This document shows, piece by piece, positions 44,233 through 54,800 of a DNA stretch of 64,000 bases (its first letter is position 1; every line of letters starts with the position of its first letter). Source of the DNA: Crossiella equi (GTDB lineage Bacteria > Actinomycetota > Actinomycetes > Mycobacteriales > Pseudonocardiaceae); assembly GCF_017876755.1 (NCBI RefSeq), contig NZ_JAGIOO010000001.1, positions 1,736,001 through 1,800,000 on the forward strand. The letters are read 5' to 3'. The notes under the pieces are model-generated. The model had not been told where the DNA came from and did no database searches. It saw only the letters and a program-made list of their open reading frames with translations. The translations under genes and the position numbers were made by a program.

Positions 44233-45296
44233 GGGGTCGCCTCCAGCAGGCGGTGCGCGGCCACGGGGTCGGGGTCGGCGCCCCGCACGAGGTCGGGCTG
44301 GCCGAGGCGGGCGGTCAGCTCCTGCCAGAACCGGCAGGTGGCCAGCAGCAGCTGCCCCTCGCGCAACGGGTCGGCACCGCGCGTGATGGCGCGGTGCAGA
44401 CCGCCGAGCGCGGCGGCCGCGGCGGCGGGCCAGGCACGGGTGAACACGTCGGTGTAGCTGCCCAGGCCCGGCGGGCCGAGCAGCTCGCTGGTGGGCAGGT
44501 CCAGCTGCGGACCGGAGGGCTCACCGCCGGGGCCCAGGTGCAGGCGCGGGGTCCACACCACCGGGCCGTGCGTGTCGGCCAGGGCGAGGGTGCCGCCGGG
44601 CAGGCCGAGGGTCAGACGGTGCAGGAAGTGGCCGTGGTTGTCCGGATCGTCCGGGTTGATCTCGTTCTGCACCCGGAGCGTGACCGGGACCCCGGCGACC
44701 ACGCCCTGCACGGTGCGGAACGGGGCGGGCCCGTCGGCCAGGGCGCGCAGCGCCGGTCCCGGGGCGGGCAGCGCCTCCAGGGCCCAGGGCCGCAGGCCGC
44801 CGAGGGTGCGGGCGAGCAGGTCGGCCATGGGGTAGGCGACCTGCACGGCGCAGGCGGCGTCCAGGAACAGCGGGGCGCCCGCGGTGCGCAGCCGGGCGGC
44901 GGCGGCCAGGAAACGCGCGACCGGCTCCAGGTGCGGGTAGAAGGCGTTGACCTGGTACTGCACGCCGTGCTCGCGGGCCAACCGGAGGCAACGGGCGGCC
45001 TCGTCGTGGTGCACGGGCTGCTCCTGGAGCACGTGCACGCCCCGGGCCAGCAACTCGGCGGCCAGCTCGGAGCCCCGGCCGCCGACCACCCCGGCGCGCA
45101 CGACCACGCAGGCCACGCGCACGTCCGGGGGCAGCTCCCCCACCGAGGAGTAGCAGGGCACGCCGAGCTCCCCGGCCAGCGCGGCCGAGCGCGGCCCGCC
45201 CCGCCCGAGGATGCCCACGAGCTCGAACTCCGGGCGTTGCCGCAGGCCACGGGCGTAGAAGCGGCCGAACCCGGCCCCGGCGACGACTGCCTTCAC
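44229..45296 (-). CDS. Thiazolinyl imide reductase (PchG/Irp3/YbtU type)
   Basis: 355-aa Gfo/Idh/MocA-fold NADPH reductase. The N-terminal Rossmann motif is VKAVVAGAGFGRFYARGL, followed by GVHVLQEQPVHHDEAARCL and YQVNAFYPHLEPVARFL. The EQPVHxDE and NAFYPH blocks are those of the siderophore thiazoline reductases. These reduce one enzyme-bound thiazoline to thiazolidine, for example in pyochelin and yersiniabactin. The GTG at 45296 overlaps the upstream stop by GTGA. The thiazolidine nitrogen it makes is the expected target of the methyltransferase embedded in the second NRPS. Confidence 0.9.
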   Translation of the reverse strand: MKAVVAGAGFGRFYARGLRQRPEFELVGILGRGGPRSAALAGELGVPCYSSVGELPPDVRVACVVVRAGVVGGRGSELAAELLARGVHVLQEQPVHHDEAARCLRLAREHGVQYQVNAFYPHLEPVARFLAAAARLRTAGAPLFLDAACAVQVAYPMADLLARTLGGLRPWALEALPAPGPALRALADGPAPFRTVQGVVAGVPVTLRVQNEINPDDPDNHGHFLHRLTLGLPGGTLALADTHGPVVWTPRLHLGPGGEPSGPQLDLPTSELLGPPGLGSYTDVFTRAWPAAAAAALGGLHRAITRGADPLREGQLLLATCRFWQELTARLGQPDLVRGADPDPVAAHRLLEATP

Positions 45297-46405
45297 AGCA
45301 CGCCCTCCTCGTCCTCCGCCCCGTGCTCGGTGATGGTCGACAAAACGGTAACCGCTCCGAGGACCCGAACACGCCGCACCAAGGTCTCGGGTTGGAGCAC
45401 ATCGGCCGCGTAGTGCACCCCGGGACCGATCTTCCCGGCCAGCGCGGCCTCCACCGCGGTGACCGCGACGGTGGCGGTGAGCCGGTAGCTGTCGGTGGTG
45501 CGCAGCACGGCGGTGGCCGCATGCGGACGGCCGTCCGGGCCGGTGCCCTCGGCACGCACGGTGAGCACGTAGTAGGGAGTGCGCCCGGCCAGGTCCAGTT
45601 CGGCGGCGGTGATCAGCTCGCGCACCGCCTGGTCCACTGTGGACGGTGTGCTGGGCGGGTCGGCGACCCAGCGGGTCAGCGCCAGCCGGGCGCGCTGCCC
45701 GGGGAAGACGGTGTGCGCCTCGACGTGCCGGGCGCGCACGGTGCGGGCCACGCGCTGGAACTCGGTGCTGAGGTAGGGGTGCACGGAGACCGGGTCGGGG
45801 AAGAACGGGAGCCGGGCGTGCTCGGTGACCGGGAGTGCCTTGCGCCGCAGCTCGCCGTCGTCCCAGGCGGCCAGCGGGGTGCCCCAGCGGCCGCCGGTGC
45901 CGTTGACCCCGACCACGCTGTAGAGCAGGTCGGCGGCGGCGCCCGGGGTGCAGCGTTCCAGTCCGCCGGCGTGCGCCGACACCCAGTCGAGGCTGGCAAA
46001 ACCTCGGTGGGCCAACCATATCGGCAGCACGCCGGACAGACCTGGCACGGTGCCAGCGGACAGCACCGCTATCGCATCCGCTGGGAGAACAGCGGAATCA
46101 AGTGATTCGTGTACAGCATCGTCACCGAACGCGTCCACATAGGACGCTCCTGCGGAGATAGCGGCCCTGGCGATGCGATCGCCGAGGACGGCGGAAGGCC
46201 CTGCGCAGTTGAGCACTACCGTACACCCTCGACAGAACTCCGCCAGCCGGGTGTCGTCCGTGACGTCGGTCTCGATGTGCTCGGCGTGCGCGGGCACGTG
46301 CGCGGGACGGCGCCGCGAGCCCAGGCGCAGCCGGTGGCCGAGCTGGGCGGTGGCGTGCCCGCCGACCGCGCCGGAGGCGCCGAGCACGCCCACCAGGGGC
46401 GTCAC
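45293..46405 (-). CDS. Saccharopine-dehydrogenase-like NAD(P)-binding protein
   Basis: 370 aa. The Rossmann start is VGVLGASGAVGGHATAQLG. Next is VVLNCAGPSAVLGDRIARAAISAGASYVDAFGD, the typical saccharopine-dehydrogenase/trans-acting enoyl reductase segment. The C-terminal substrate domain includes LTRWVADPPS and TTDSYRLTATVAVTAVEAALAG. It overlaps both neighbours by 4 bp in the NRPS operon, so it works on the same product. Possible tasks are a second imine/thiazoline reduction or release-related redox chemistry; neither is proven by motifs. Confidence 0.82.
   Translation of the reverse strand: MTPLVGVLGASGAVGGHATAQLGHRLRLGSRRRPAHVPAHAEHIETDVTDDTRLAEFCRGCTVVLNCAGPSAVLGDRIARAAISAGASYVDAFGDDAVHESLDSAVLPADAIAVLSAGTVPGLSGVLPIWLAHRGFASLDWVSAHAGGLERCTPGAAADLLYSVVGVNGTGGRWGTPLAAWDDGELRRKALPVTEHARLPFFPDPVSVHPYLSTEFQRVARTVRARHVEAHTVFPGQRARLALTRWVADPPSTPSTVDQAVRELITAAELDLAGRTPYYVLTVRAEGTGPDGRPHAATAVLRTTDSYRLTATVAVTAVEAALAGKIGPGVHYAADVLQPETLVRRVRVLGAVTVLSTITEHGAEDEEGVL
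45632..45644. repeat. GTCCACTGTGGAC palindrome, coding example
   Basis: Perfect 13-bp copy inside the saccharopine-dehydrogenase-like gene, encoding Ser-Thr-Val-Asp. Two more perfect copies (48550-48562, 50929-50941) lie in the NRPS gene at 46402-51846, and an 11-bp copy (53203-53213) lies in the NRPS gene at 51843-58199. Confidence 0.7.
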
Positions 46406-49400
46406 CGGGCCGTCCAGGGCAGCCGGTCGAGCACCCCGTCGGCGTGCGCGGGCCCGAGGCAGCTGAAGTGGGTGCCGGGGATGCGCTCGACGGTCAGCTC
46501 ACCCAGGCACAGCTCGCGCCAGTACCCGGCCATGCTGCCGTGCACGTCGGGCAGGAACGGCATCTCGCCCACGTCGGCGAGGAAGGTGATGTCCCCGGCG
46601 TAGGGCTCGGCCTCGAACTCGGTGACCGCGCGCAGGCTGTGCGTGAACACGGCGTACTTCTCGGCGAGGTCGACCTCCTGGGCGGCCCCGGGCAGCACCT
46701 CGCGCAGCCGGTCGAGGCGCTGGGCCACCGGCTGGGCCGCCAGGCGGCGGAAGGCGGCGCTGACGTCGGCGAACTCCGGGCCGAGCCGGTCCAGGGCACC
46801 GGCCGGGACGACGCCGGGGCGCCGCGCCAGGGCGGCGCGCACGGCGGCGTCCACCCTGGCCCAGCCCGGGTAGCCCAGGCGCTCGGAGTCCGCGCCCAGG
46901 AGCAGCGCGAACGCGTACTCCAGCAGCACCGGGTCCTCGACCAGGTAGGGCATGCGGCGGCAGCTGACCACGCTCAGGTGCTCGACCTCGGTACCGCCCT
47001 CGGCCAGGGTGCGGGCCAGCTCGGTGGCCAGCAGCCCGCCCAGGCAGTACCCGGCGACGGTGACGCGGGTGTGCCCGGCGGCGGTGAGGGCGCGGGCGTA
47101 GTCGGCGGCCAGCCGGGGCAGCAGCACCTCGCTGGGGATGGCGGTGTAGGCGCGCGCGGACTCCGGCTCCAGGCCGAGCACCGGGCCGGGGTGGCCGCGG
47201 CGGCGCAGCGCCTCGACCAGGTCGCGGTAGGGGGCGAGGGTGCCGCTGCCGTCGTGCACGAACACCAGCGCGGGGCCGGTCCCGGGCAGCAGCTCGACGA
47301 GCCGGACCCCGCCACCCGCGGTCCCGGTACCGGCGGGGGCGGCGCGCAGGGCGTCGGCGAGCATCGCGACGGTGGTACCGCGCAGCACGATGCGCAGCTG
47401 GGTCTCCCAGTCCAGGGCGGCGGCCGCGGGCACGTCCTCGCGCAGGCGGCCCACGACCTTGGCGGCCAGCAGCGAGTCCCCGCCGAGGGCGAAGAACTCC
47501 TGGTCACGGCCCACACGGTCCAGGTGCAGCAGGTCGGCCCAGACCGCGGCGACGGCGGTCTCCAGGTCATCGCGGGGCGGGGCGCCGCAGGAGGCCGCGG
47601 TGCCGGTGTCCTCGGGCAGCCAGGTGCGCAGCGCGGCGCGGTCGAGCTTGCCGTTGGCGGTCAGTGGCAGCGCGTCCACCAGCTGGAGGCCGTTGGGCAG
47701 CATGTGCTCGGGCAGGTGCCGGGCCAGGTGCGCGCGGACCTCGGTCTCGGTGACGCGCTGCCGGTCGGTCTTGACCCGGGCCACGAACACGTGCTGGCCG
47801 ACCTCGGCGAACCGCTCCTGCGACCGGGGCAGGCAGGCCACCAGCTCGGCGCCGACGCGGTCCAGCTGGGCGGTCCACTCGGCCCGGTTGAGGAAGGCGC
47901 GGCCGGTGACCTGGCGCAGGTCCTCGAAGCGGGACAGGCCCTGGTGGAACTCCATGGACACCAGCAGCGGCAGGTTCTCGCCGGTGGCCTCCAGGAAGAC
48001 CAGGTAGCCGCCGGGGGCGAGCAGCCCGGTGAGCCGGTCCAGCACGGCGGGCAGGTCGGTGGCGTTGTGCAGGACGTTCGCGCACAGCACCACGTCCACC
48101 GAGTTGGGGGTCTCGCCCTGCTCGCGCAGGCCCTCGTTGAGGTCGAAGCGTCCGTACTCGACCCACGGGTGCCCGGCGTAGCGGACGCGGGCCTCGTTGA
48201 GGAAGAACTGGGACAGGTCGGTGAACCGGTAGCGCACGTCGAAGGCGGCCAGCTCCGGGATGACGTCGTTGCTGGTACCGCCCACCCCCGCGCCGACCTC
48301 CAGCACGCGCAGCGGTCCCGGGCCCTCGTGCGCGGCGGCGATCTCGCGCAGGGCGCCCGCGGCGAACCGGTTGACGTAGCGGCTGACCAGGTTGCCCTGG
48401 TAGGCGGCCTCGGCCACGCCCAGCTCGCCGCCGGGGAAGAGCAGGTCGAGCGGGTCGAGCTCCTCGCGCAGCAGGGCCGGGAGGTGCGCGGCGCAGCGGC
48501 GCACGTAGTCGACCAGGTCGCCGCCGTAGGCCAGCTCGGCCTCCAGCCCGTCCACTGTGGACCACAGGGCGGCCAGGTCGGCGGCGGGGGCGAGGCCGTG
48601 GTGGTGCTCGCCGGTGCGGTGCAGCAGCCCGGCGGCGGTCAGCGCGGAGAGCCAGCGGCCGAGCAGGCGGTGGTGCCGGGGGGTCACGCCGAGCGCGGTG
48701 GCCACCTGGGCGGTGGTGTGCCCGCCGTCCCGGCAGAGCCCGGCCTCGCGCAGCACGGCGGCCATGCTGTGCAGGGCGACCTGGTCCAGGGCGGCGGTGA
48801 ACGCGGCGTAGACGGCCGGGTCGTGCCCGGCGACGACCTCCTCGCCCCGGGCGGCGGCGGCCTCGGCCAGGCCGGGCAGGCTCGGGCCGGACGGGGTCCG
48901 CGCGGCCGGGGTGGCGAAGGCGACCAGGCGGCGTTCCAGGGCCTGGTCACCGGTGACCAGGGCGGCGGCCGCGCCGATGGCCGGGTGGCCGGTGAGCGCG
49001 GCCTCGACCTCGGCCAGCTCGACGCGGTGGCCGCGGATCTTGACCTGGGTGTCCTCGCGGCCGAGGAACTCGATCGTGCCGTCCGGGCGGTAGCGGCCCA
49101 GGTCGCCGGTGCGGTACAGCCGCTCCCCCGTCACCGGGTGGGTGGGGAACCGCGCCGCGGTGCGCTCGGGGTCACCCAGGTAGCCCAGGGCCAGGCCGTG
49201 GCCGCCGATGTAGAGCTCGCCGGTGACCCAGTCCGGGCAGGGGCGCAGCGCGTGGTCGAGCACGTGCCAGGTCTGGTTGGTCAGCGGCGTGCCGTACGGG
49301 ATGCTGGCCGCCCCGGCCGGGACCTCGCCGATGGGGTGCTGGATGGACCAGATGGCGGCCTCGGTGGCCCCGCCCAGGCTGGTCAGGCGGGCCTGCGGGA

Positions 49401-51846
49401 TGCGGGCGCGCACGCGGTCGGGCAGGGTGACCGGGATCCAGTCGCCGGAGAGCAGCACCTCGCGCAGGGCGGGCAGCTCGACGGAGGGTTCGGCGTCCAG
49501 GTAGTGCTGCAGGATCTCCAGCTGCGCGGGCACGGAGTTCCACAGGGTGACGCCGTGCTGGGCGGCCAGCTCGGCCCAGTGCGCGGGGTCGCGGCGGCGG
49601 GCCGGGTCGGGCAGGACCACCGCGCCACCCGCGCCGAGCACGCCGAACAGGTCGTAGACGGACAGGTCGAAGCCCAGCCCGGCCAGCCCGAGCACCCGGT
49701 CGTCCTGGGTGACGCCGAAGCGGGTGGTGATATCGCGCACGGTGTTGAGAGCGGCGCGGTGGCCCACCATGACGCCCTTGGGCGTACCGGTCGAGCCGGA
49801 GGTGTAGATCACGTAGGCCAGGTCGTCCGGGGAGCGGTACCGGGGTGGCGGGCCGGTGAGCGGGCGGGAGGGCGTGGTCAGCCGGTCGACCGCGACCACC
49901 GACACCGGCCAGGGGCCGTCGGTGAGCGAGCTCTGGGTGAGCGCGACCCGGCAGCCCGCGTCGGCGAGCACCAGGTCGCGGCGGGCGGCGGGCTGGTCGG
50001 TGTCCACCGGGACGTAGGCGCCGCCGGTGAGCAGCACGCCGAGCACGGCGGCGACCTGGTCGACGCCCTTGTCCAGCACCACGGCCACGCGCTGGCCCGC
50101 GACGCCGAGCGCGTGCAGCACCTCGGCGACGGCGGTGGCCTGGTCGAGCAGCTCGCGGTAGGTGGCGGCGCGGCGGCCGGACAGGAGCGCGACCGCGTCC
50201 GGGCGCCGGAAGGCCTGGTGCAGCAGGTCCTCGTGCAGCAGGGCGTCCGGCAGCGGGGCGGCGGTGTTGTTGACGCGGTCCCGGACCCGCGCCTGCGCGG
50301 CGGGCAGGGCCAGGGGTCCGGGCTCGGTCCAGGCGGCGGGGTCGGCGGCGACGCGGTGCAGCAGCGCCGCGAAGGCGGCGAACGCGGCCTCGACCACGCC
50401 GTCGGGGAACAGCCCGGTGCGCACGTCCCAGTGCACGACCAGCTCACCCTTGGCCTCCATCACCTGGCAGTCGATCCACACCTGCGGGGTCTGCGTGATG
50501 CCGTACCCCAGCTCCCCCAGCGTGAGCAGGCCCTCGGTGTCGGTCTGGTCGCCGAGCCCGACCATGCTGGTGTAGACGACCGGCATGAGCGCGGCGGCGC
50601 GGCCCCGGCGGCGGGCCAGCTCGCGCAGCACCTCGACCCCGGTGCACAGCCGGTGGTCCAGGTCCTCCCACAGCCGCGCCTGCAACGCCTGGGTGAGCCC
50701 GGCCAGGTCGCGGTCCGGGCCGCGGTCGACCGCCAGCAGGTTCACCGAGGTGAAGTCGCCGACGAGGTGGTCGACCTGCGGGTGCAGGGCCAGCCGGTTG
50801 AGCAGGGTGACGTTGAGGGTGAACCGGGGCTGGCGGCTCCACCGGCCGATGACCTCGGCGAAGACCGCGAGCACCGCGGAGGAGGCGGTGCTGCCGTGAC
50901 TGGCGGCCAGCGAGCGCAGCGTGGCCCAGTCCACTGTGGACAGCACGGTGCGGTGCCGGGTGAACTCGGCGCGGCCGCGGGTGCGCGCGTCCGGGGCCAG
51001 CGGCAGCTCCGGGGCGGGCGGCAGGGTGTCCAGGCGGGCCCACCAGTAGGCGTGGTCGCGGGCGCGGGCGGCGGTGTGCGCGGAGCCGTCGTCGCCGAGG
51101 GCGCGTTCGGCCAGCACGTAGTCGCGGAAGGTCAGGTCCAGCGCGGGCAGCTCCAGGTCCGGGTGGTGGTAGAGCTTGCCCAGCTCGGTGAGCAGCAGGT
51201 GCACGCTGAGGTAGTCGGCGATGAGCAGGTCCACCGAGACGTGCAGCACCGCGCGGTCGTCGGCGCGGGTCAGGCGCAGGTCGTGCAGCGGCCACACGTC
51301 CGGGGCGTAGACGTGGTCGGCCAGCTCGGCGCGGGTGCGCTCGACCGCGGCGGTGACCTCGTGCGCCGGGCGGCCGCGCAGGTCGGCGACCGGGATGGGC
51401 CGCTCGGGCACCTCGGCCAGCACCTGCTGGTGCCCGTCGGGGTGCACCACGGCGCGCAGCATGTCGTGGCGGCGCACCAGCTTCGCCCAGGCGGCGGAGA
51501 GGCGGTCCGGGTCGAGGTCGGGGAAGAGCAGTTCGAGGTAGCCGTGGCAGGACACGCCGCCGTAGTCGAAGGCGTCCTGGCGGCCGAGCAGGTAGGCGGC
51601 CTGGATGTCGGTGAGCGGGAACGGCCGCGTGCGCGCGGCCGGGTCCGGGGCCAGCCGGACCGGGGCCTGGGCGCGCGCGAGGTGCTCCAGCACCAGGGCC
51701 TTGCTGGCCTTGAGACGGTCCAGGAGGTCGCCGGTGAGCACCCCGGAGGGCGCGCGGTAGCGCAGCTTGCCCTCGTCGGCCCACAGCCGAACGCCGAGCG
51801 CCCCCAGTTCGGCGAGCAGGGCCCGCACGGTCTGCTGTTCGGTCAC
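46402..51846 (-). CDS. NRPS: docking-Cy-A(MT)-PCP-TE, cysteine-specific module
   Basis: 1814 aa. Residues 1-60 look like a TubC-type docking domain (ALLAELGALGVRLWADEGKLRYRAP). The heterocyclisation domain (about 75-500) has DLLIADYLS (DxxxxDxxS) near 209. The adenylation domain has YTSGSTGTPKG near 682. Its specificity positions, read by alignment to PheA, give D-L-Y-N-L-S-L-I-W, the published cysteine code. A methyltransferase with VLEVGAGVGGTSNDV near 1182 is inserted before the A10 Lys (LTANGKLDR), as in PchF. The carrier Ser is at about 1453 (LGGDSLLAAKV). The terminal thioesterase carries GYCLGG, with Cys1601 in place of Ser. GTG start overlaps the previous stop. Expected role: third Cys, cyclisation, N-methylation and release. 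Confidence 0.92.
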   Translation of the reverse strand: MTEQQTVRALLAELGALGVRLWADEGKLRYRAPSGVLTGDLLDRLKASKALVLEHLARAQAPVRLAPDPAARTRPFPLTDIQAAYLLGRQDAFDYGGVSCHGYLELLFPDLDPDRLSAAWAKLVRRHDMLRAVVHPDGHQQVLAEVPERPIPVADLRGRPAHEVTAAVERTRAELADHVYAPDVWPLHDLRLTRADDRAVLHVSVDLLIADYLSVHLLLTELGKLYHHPDLELPALDLTFRDYVLAERALGDDGSAHTAARARDHAYWWARLDTLPPAPELPLAPDARTRGRAEFTRHRTVLSTVDWATLRSLAASHGSTASSAVLAVFAEVIGRWSRQPRFTLNVTLLNRLALHPQVDHLVGDFTSVNLLAVDRGPDRDLAGLTQALQARLWEDLDHRLCTGVEVLRELARRRGRAAALMPVVYTSMVGLGDQTDTEGLLTLGELGYGITQTPQVWIDCQVMEAKGELVVHWDVRTGLFPDGVVEAAFAAFAALLHRVAADPAAWTEPGPLALPAAQARVRDRVNNTAAPLPDALLHEDLLHQAFRRPDAVALLSGRRAATYRELLDQATAVAEVLHALGVAGQRVAVVLDKGVDQVAAVLGVLLTGGAYVPVDTDQPAARRDLVLADAGCRVALTQSSLTDGPWPVSVVAVDRLTTPSRPLTGPPPRYRSPDDLAYVIYTSGSTGTPKGVMVGHRAALNTVRDITTRFGVTQDDRVLGLAGLGFDLSVYDLFGVLGAGGAVVLPDPARRRDPAHWAELAAQHGVTLWNSVPAQLEILQHYLDAEPSVELPALREVLLSGDWIPVTLPDRVRARIPQARLTSLGGATEAAIWSIQHPIGEVPAGAASIPYGTPLTNQTWHVLDHALRPCPDWVTGELYIGGHGLALGYLGDPERTAARFPTHPVTGERLYRTGDLGRYRPDGTIEFLGREDTQVKIRGHRVELAEVEAALTGHPAIGAAAALVTGDQALERRLVAFATPAARTPSGPSLPGLAEAAAARGEEVVAGHDPAVYAAFTAALDQVALHSMAAVLREAGLCRDGGHTTAQVATALGVTPRHHRLLGRWLSALTAAGLLHRTGEHHHGLAPAADLAALWSTVDGLEAELAYGGDLVDYVRRCAAHLPALLREELDPLDLLFPGGELGVAEAAYQGNLVSRYVNRFAAGALREIAAAHEGPGPLRVLEVGAGVGGTSNDVIPELAAFDVRYRFTDLSQFFLNEARVRYAGHPWVEYGRFDLNEGLREQGETPNSVDVVLCANVLHNATDLPAVLDRLTGLLAPGGYLVFLEATGENLPLLVSMEFHQGLSRFEDLRQVTGRAFLNRAEWTAQLDRVGAELVACLPRSQERFAEVGQHVFVARVKTDRQRVTETEVRAHLARHLPEHMLPNGLQLVDALPLTANGKLDRAALRTWLPEDTGTAASCGAPPRDDLETAVAAVWADLLHLDRVGRDQEFFALGGDSLLAAKVVGRLREDVPAAAALDWETQLRIVLRGTTVAMLADALRAAPAGTGTAGGGVRLVELLPGTGPALVFVHDGSGTLAPYRDLVEALRRRGHPGPVLGLEPESARAYTAIPSEVLLPRLAADYARALTAAGHTRVTVAGYCLGGLLATELARTLAEGGTEVEHLSVVSCRRMPYLVEDPVLLEYAFALLLGADSERLGYPGWARVDAAVRAALARRPGVVPAGALDRLGPEFADVSAAFRRLAAQPVAQRLDRLREVLPGAAQEVDLAEKYAVFTHSLRAVTEFEAEPYAGDITFLADVGEMPFLPDVHGSMAGYWRELCLGELTVERIPGTHFSCLGPAHADGVLDRLPWTAR

Positions 51847-54800
51847 AGGGCACCTTCTTCACAGGTCGGGGCGGCCCCGGCGAGCTCGGCGACCGTCGGT
51901 GTGGCGACCAGCTGTCGCAGGGTGAGGTCGAGCCCGAGCTCGCGGTCCAGCAGGGTGATCAGCTTCATGGCCAGCACCGAGTCGCCCCCCAGGGCGAAGA
52001 AGTTCTCGTGGCGGCCGAGGCGAGGCAGGCCGAGCAGCCGGGCCCACAGGGCGGCCAGGCGGATCTCGAGCTCGCCCTCGGGTGCCTCGCCGTCCTGGGT
52101 CCGGGCCTGCTCGGCCAGGTGGGCCAGGGCGGCGCGGTCGACTTTGCCGTTGCCGGTGAGCGGGAGCTCGGGCAGCACGTCGATGGCGGGCGGGATGGCG
52201 TAGGCGGGCAGGCGTTCGCCGAGGAAGGCGACCAGGCCGGCCCGGTCGGGGATCTCGCCGGTGCAGAAAGCGTGCAGCCTGCGGTGGCCGCGGTCGCCGA
52301 CCGCGAGCACCACGGCCTGGCGCACCAGCGGGTGGGCGTGCAGGGCGGTTTCAACCTCGCCGAGCTCCAGGCGGTGGCCGCGGATCTTGACCTGGTGGTC
52401 GGTGCGACCGAGGAACTCCAGGGTGCCGTCCGGCCAGTACCGGCCGCGGTCGCCGGTGCGGTACCAACGTTGGCCGTGCCGGGTGGTGAACTTGGCGTCG
52501 GTGGTCCCGGGGTCGCCGCGGTAGCCCCGGGCCAGGCCGGTGCCGCCGATCCACAGCTCGCCCGGCACCCAGTCCGGGCGGTCCCGGCCGTGGTCGTCGG
52601 CCACCCGGTAGGACTGGTTGCGCAGCGGGAAGCCGTACGGCACCGAGGTCCAGTGCGCCGGGACCTCGTGGACCTCCAGCGCGTTGGACCAGATCGCGGC
52701 CTCGGTGGCGCCGCCCAGCGCGACCAGGCGGCAGTCCGGGGCGGCGGTGTGCAGGCGGGCGGGCAGGTCCAGGCCCACCCAGTCGCCGGAGAGCAGGGCC
52801 AGGCGCAGGCTCGCCGGTGGCGGGCCCGCGGCGGTGAGCAGGAGGTCCAGCAGGGCCGGGACCGTGTTCCACACCGTGACCCGGTGCGCGCGCAGGAGCT
52901 CCCGCCAGCGGCGCGGGTCGCGGCGCTCGTCCTCGGTGGGCAGGACCAGGGCGCCGCCGGTGCCGAGGATCCCGAACAGGTCGAAGACGGACAGGTCGAA
53001 GTCCACAGAGGACACCGCGAGGCCGCGGTCCCCGGCGGTGAGGCCGAAGCGGGCGGTGATGTCGGTGACGGTGTTGTGCGCGGCCCGGTGCGTGAGCTCC
53101 ACGCCCTTGGGCTCGCCGGTGGAGCCGGAGGTGAAGATGACGTAGGCCAGGTCGTCCGGGCCGACCACCACGGGCGTGGTGATCCGCTCGGCGCGCTGTG
53201 CCTCCACAGTGGACTGTTCGTCGAGAATATGCCGGACACCCGCGGTGGTGAACATGCTGTCCTGGCGGGACTTGGGCTGGTCCACGCCGACCGGTACGTA
53301 CACCCCGCCCGCGAGCAGCACGCCGAGCACCGCGGCGACCTGGTCCGGCCCCTTGGGCAGGGTCACCGCGACCGCGTCGCCCGCCCGCACCCCCCTGGCC
53401 TGGAGGTGGCCGGCGATCCGGGCCGCGCGCTCACTCAGCTGCCCGTAGGTCAGCGCGCCGCCGTCCCAGAGCAGCGCGGTGCGGGCCGGGTCCTGGGCCA
53501 GGAAACCCTCGTGCAACAGGTGGTTCCCGACCGGGGCGGCGGTGGCGTTGACGCGGTCGCGGACCGCGCGCTGGGCGGCGGGCAGCGGGTCGGGCAGCGG
53601 CCGCTCCCAGTGCGCGGCCTCGCGCGCGAGGTGGTGCACCAGGTCGAGCCCGGCGGTGGCCAGCGCGTCCAGCAGCCCCTCGGGGAACAGCTCCTCGACG
53701 GCGTCCCAGTTGAGCACCAGGTCGCCGCCGGACTCGTAGACCTGGTGGTCCAGCCAGGCCTGCGGGGTCTGCGACAGGCCCCACACCTCCTCGAACCCGG
53801 CGGCCTCGTGCCCGGCGGGCGGGGTGAGGCCGAGCGCGCTGGTGAAGATCACCGGCATCGCGGCGGCGGCCGGGCTGCCCAGGCGCTGGGTCAGCTCACG
53901 GCGCACCCACTCGGCGGAGACGTCCCGGTGCTCCAGGTCCTGCGCCAGGCGCCGCTGGACACGGCGCAGGGTCGCCGACCACGGCCGCTCCGGCCGGGAC
54001 TCGTGCGCGAACAGGGCCAGGGAGGTGAAGTCGCCGAGCATCTCGGGCAGGCCGGGGTGCGGGTCGCGGTGGTCGAACAGGGTCAGGGTGACCGTCAGGG
54101 CCGGGTGCTCGCTCCAGGCCGCGAGGACCTCGGCGTAGCAGGCCAGCAGCACCGCCGACGGCGTGGCCCGGTGGGTGCGGGCGTGCTCCTTGACCCGGTC
54201 CCAGGTCGCCGCGGGCACGCGGTGCGTGCGGCGGGTGAAGCGCGGCCGGCCGACCTCGGCCGGGTCCACGCGCAGCGGCAGGGCCGGGGCGGGCGGCAGG
54301 GTGTCCAGGCGGGCCCGCCAGTAGTCCACGGAGGACTCCCGGGCGGGCGGCAGGGCCAGCACGTAGTCGCGGAAGCCGATGTCCGTTGTGGACAGTGGGG
54401 CGGCCGGGTCGGTGTAGAGGCGGAAGGACTCGGCGATGAGCCGGAAGCAGCTCAGGCCGTCCAGGGCGAGGTTGTCCAGGCTGACGGCCAGGCGCAGCCG
54501 GTCGCCGTACCGGACCGCGGCCACCGCGAACAGCGGCCACGCGGTGAGGTCGGCGACGCGGTGGGACAGCCGCTCGCGCAGTGCGGCCAGGTCCGCCTCC
54601 GGCCGCTCGCCCGCCTCGGTGACCTCGATGGTGAGCTCCGGCACCCGCGCCAGGACCCGCTGGCCGCCGTCCGGGTCGAGGACCACCCGGAGCATGTCGT
54701 GGTGCTCGACGAGCCGCCGCCACGCGGCTTCCAGGCGCGGCAGGTCGACGTGCACGCCCTCGAACTCGAAGTAGGAGTGCGCGGCCACTCCCCCGAGCAC

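Noticed and set aside
46444-52203. Plus-strand open frame of about 1900 codons opposite the NRPS genes
   Set aside because: It is the mirror of GC-rich coding sequence; the translation is a Gly/Val/Gln/Arg-rich shadow and the minus strand carries clear NRPS motifs.
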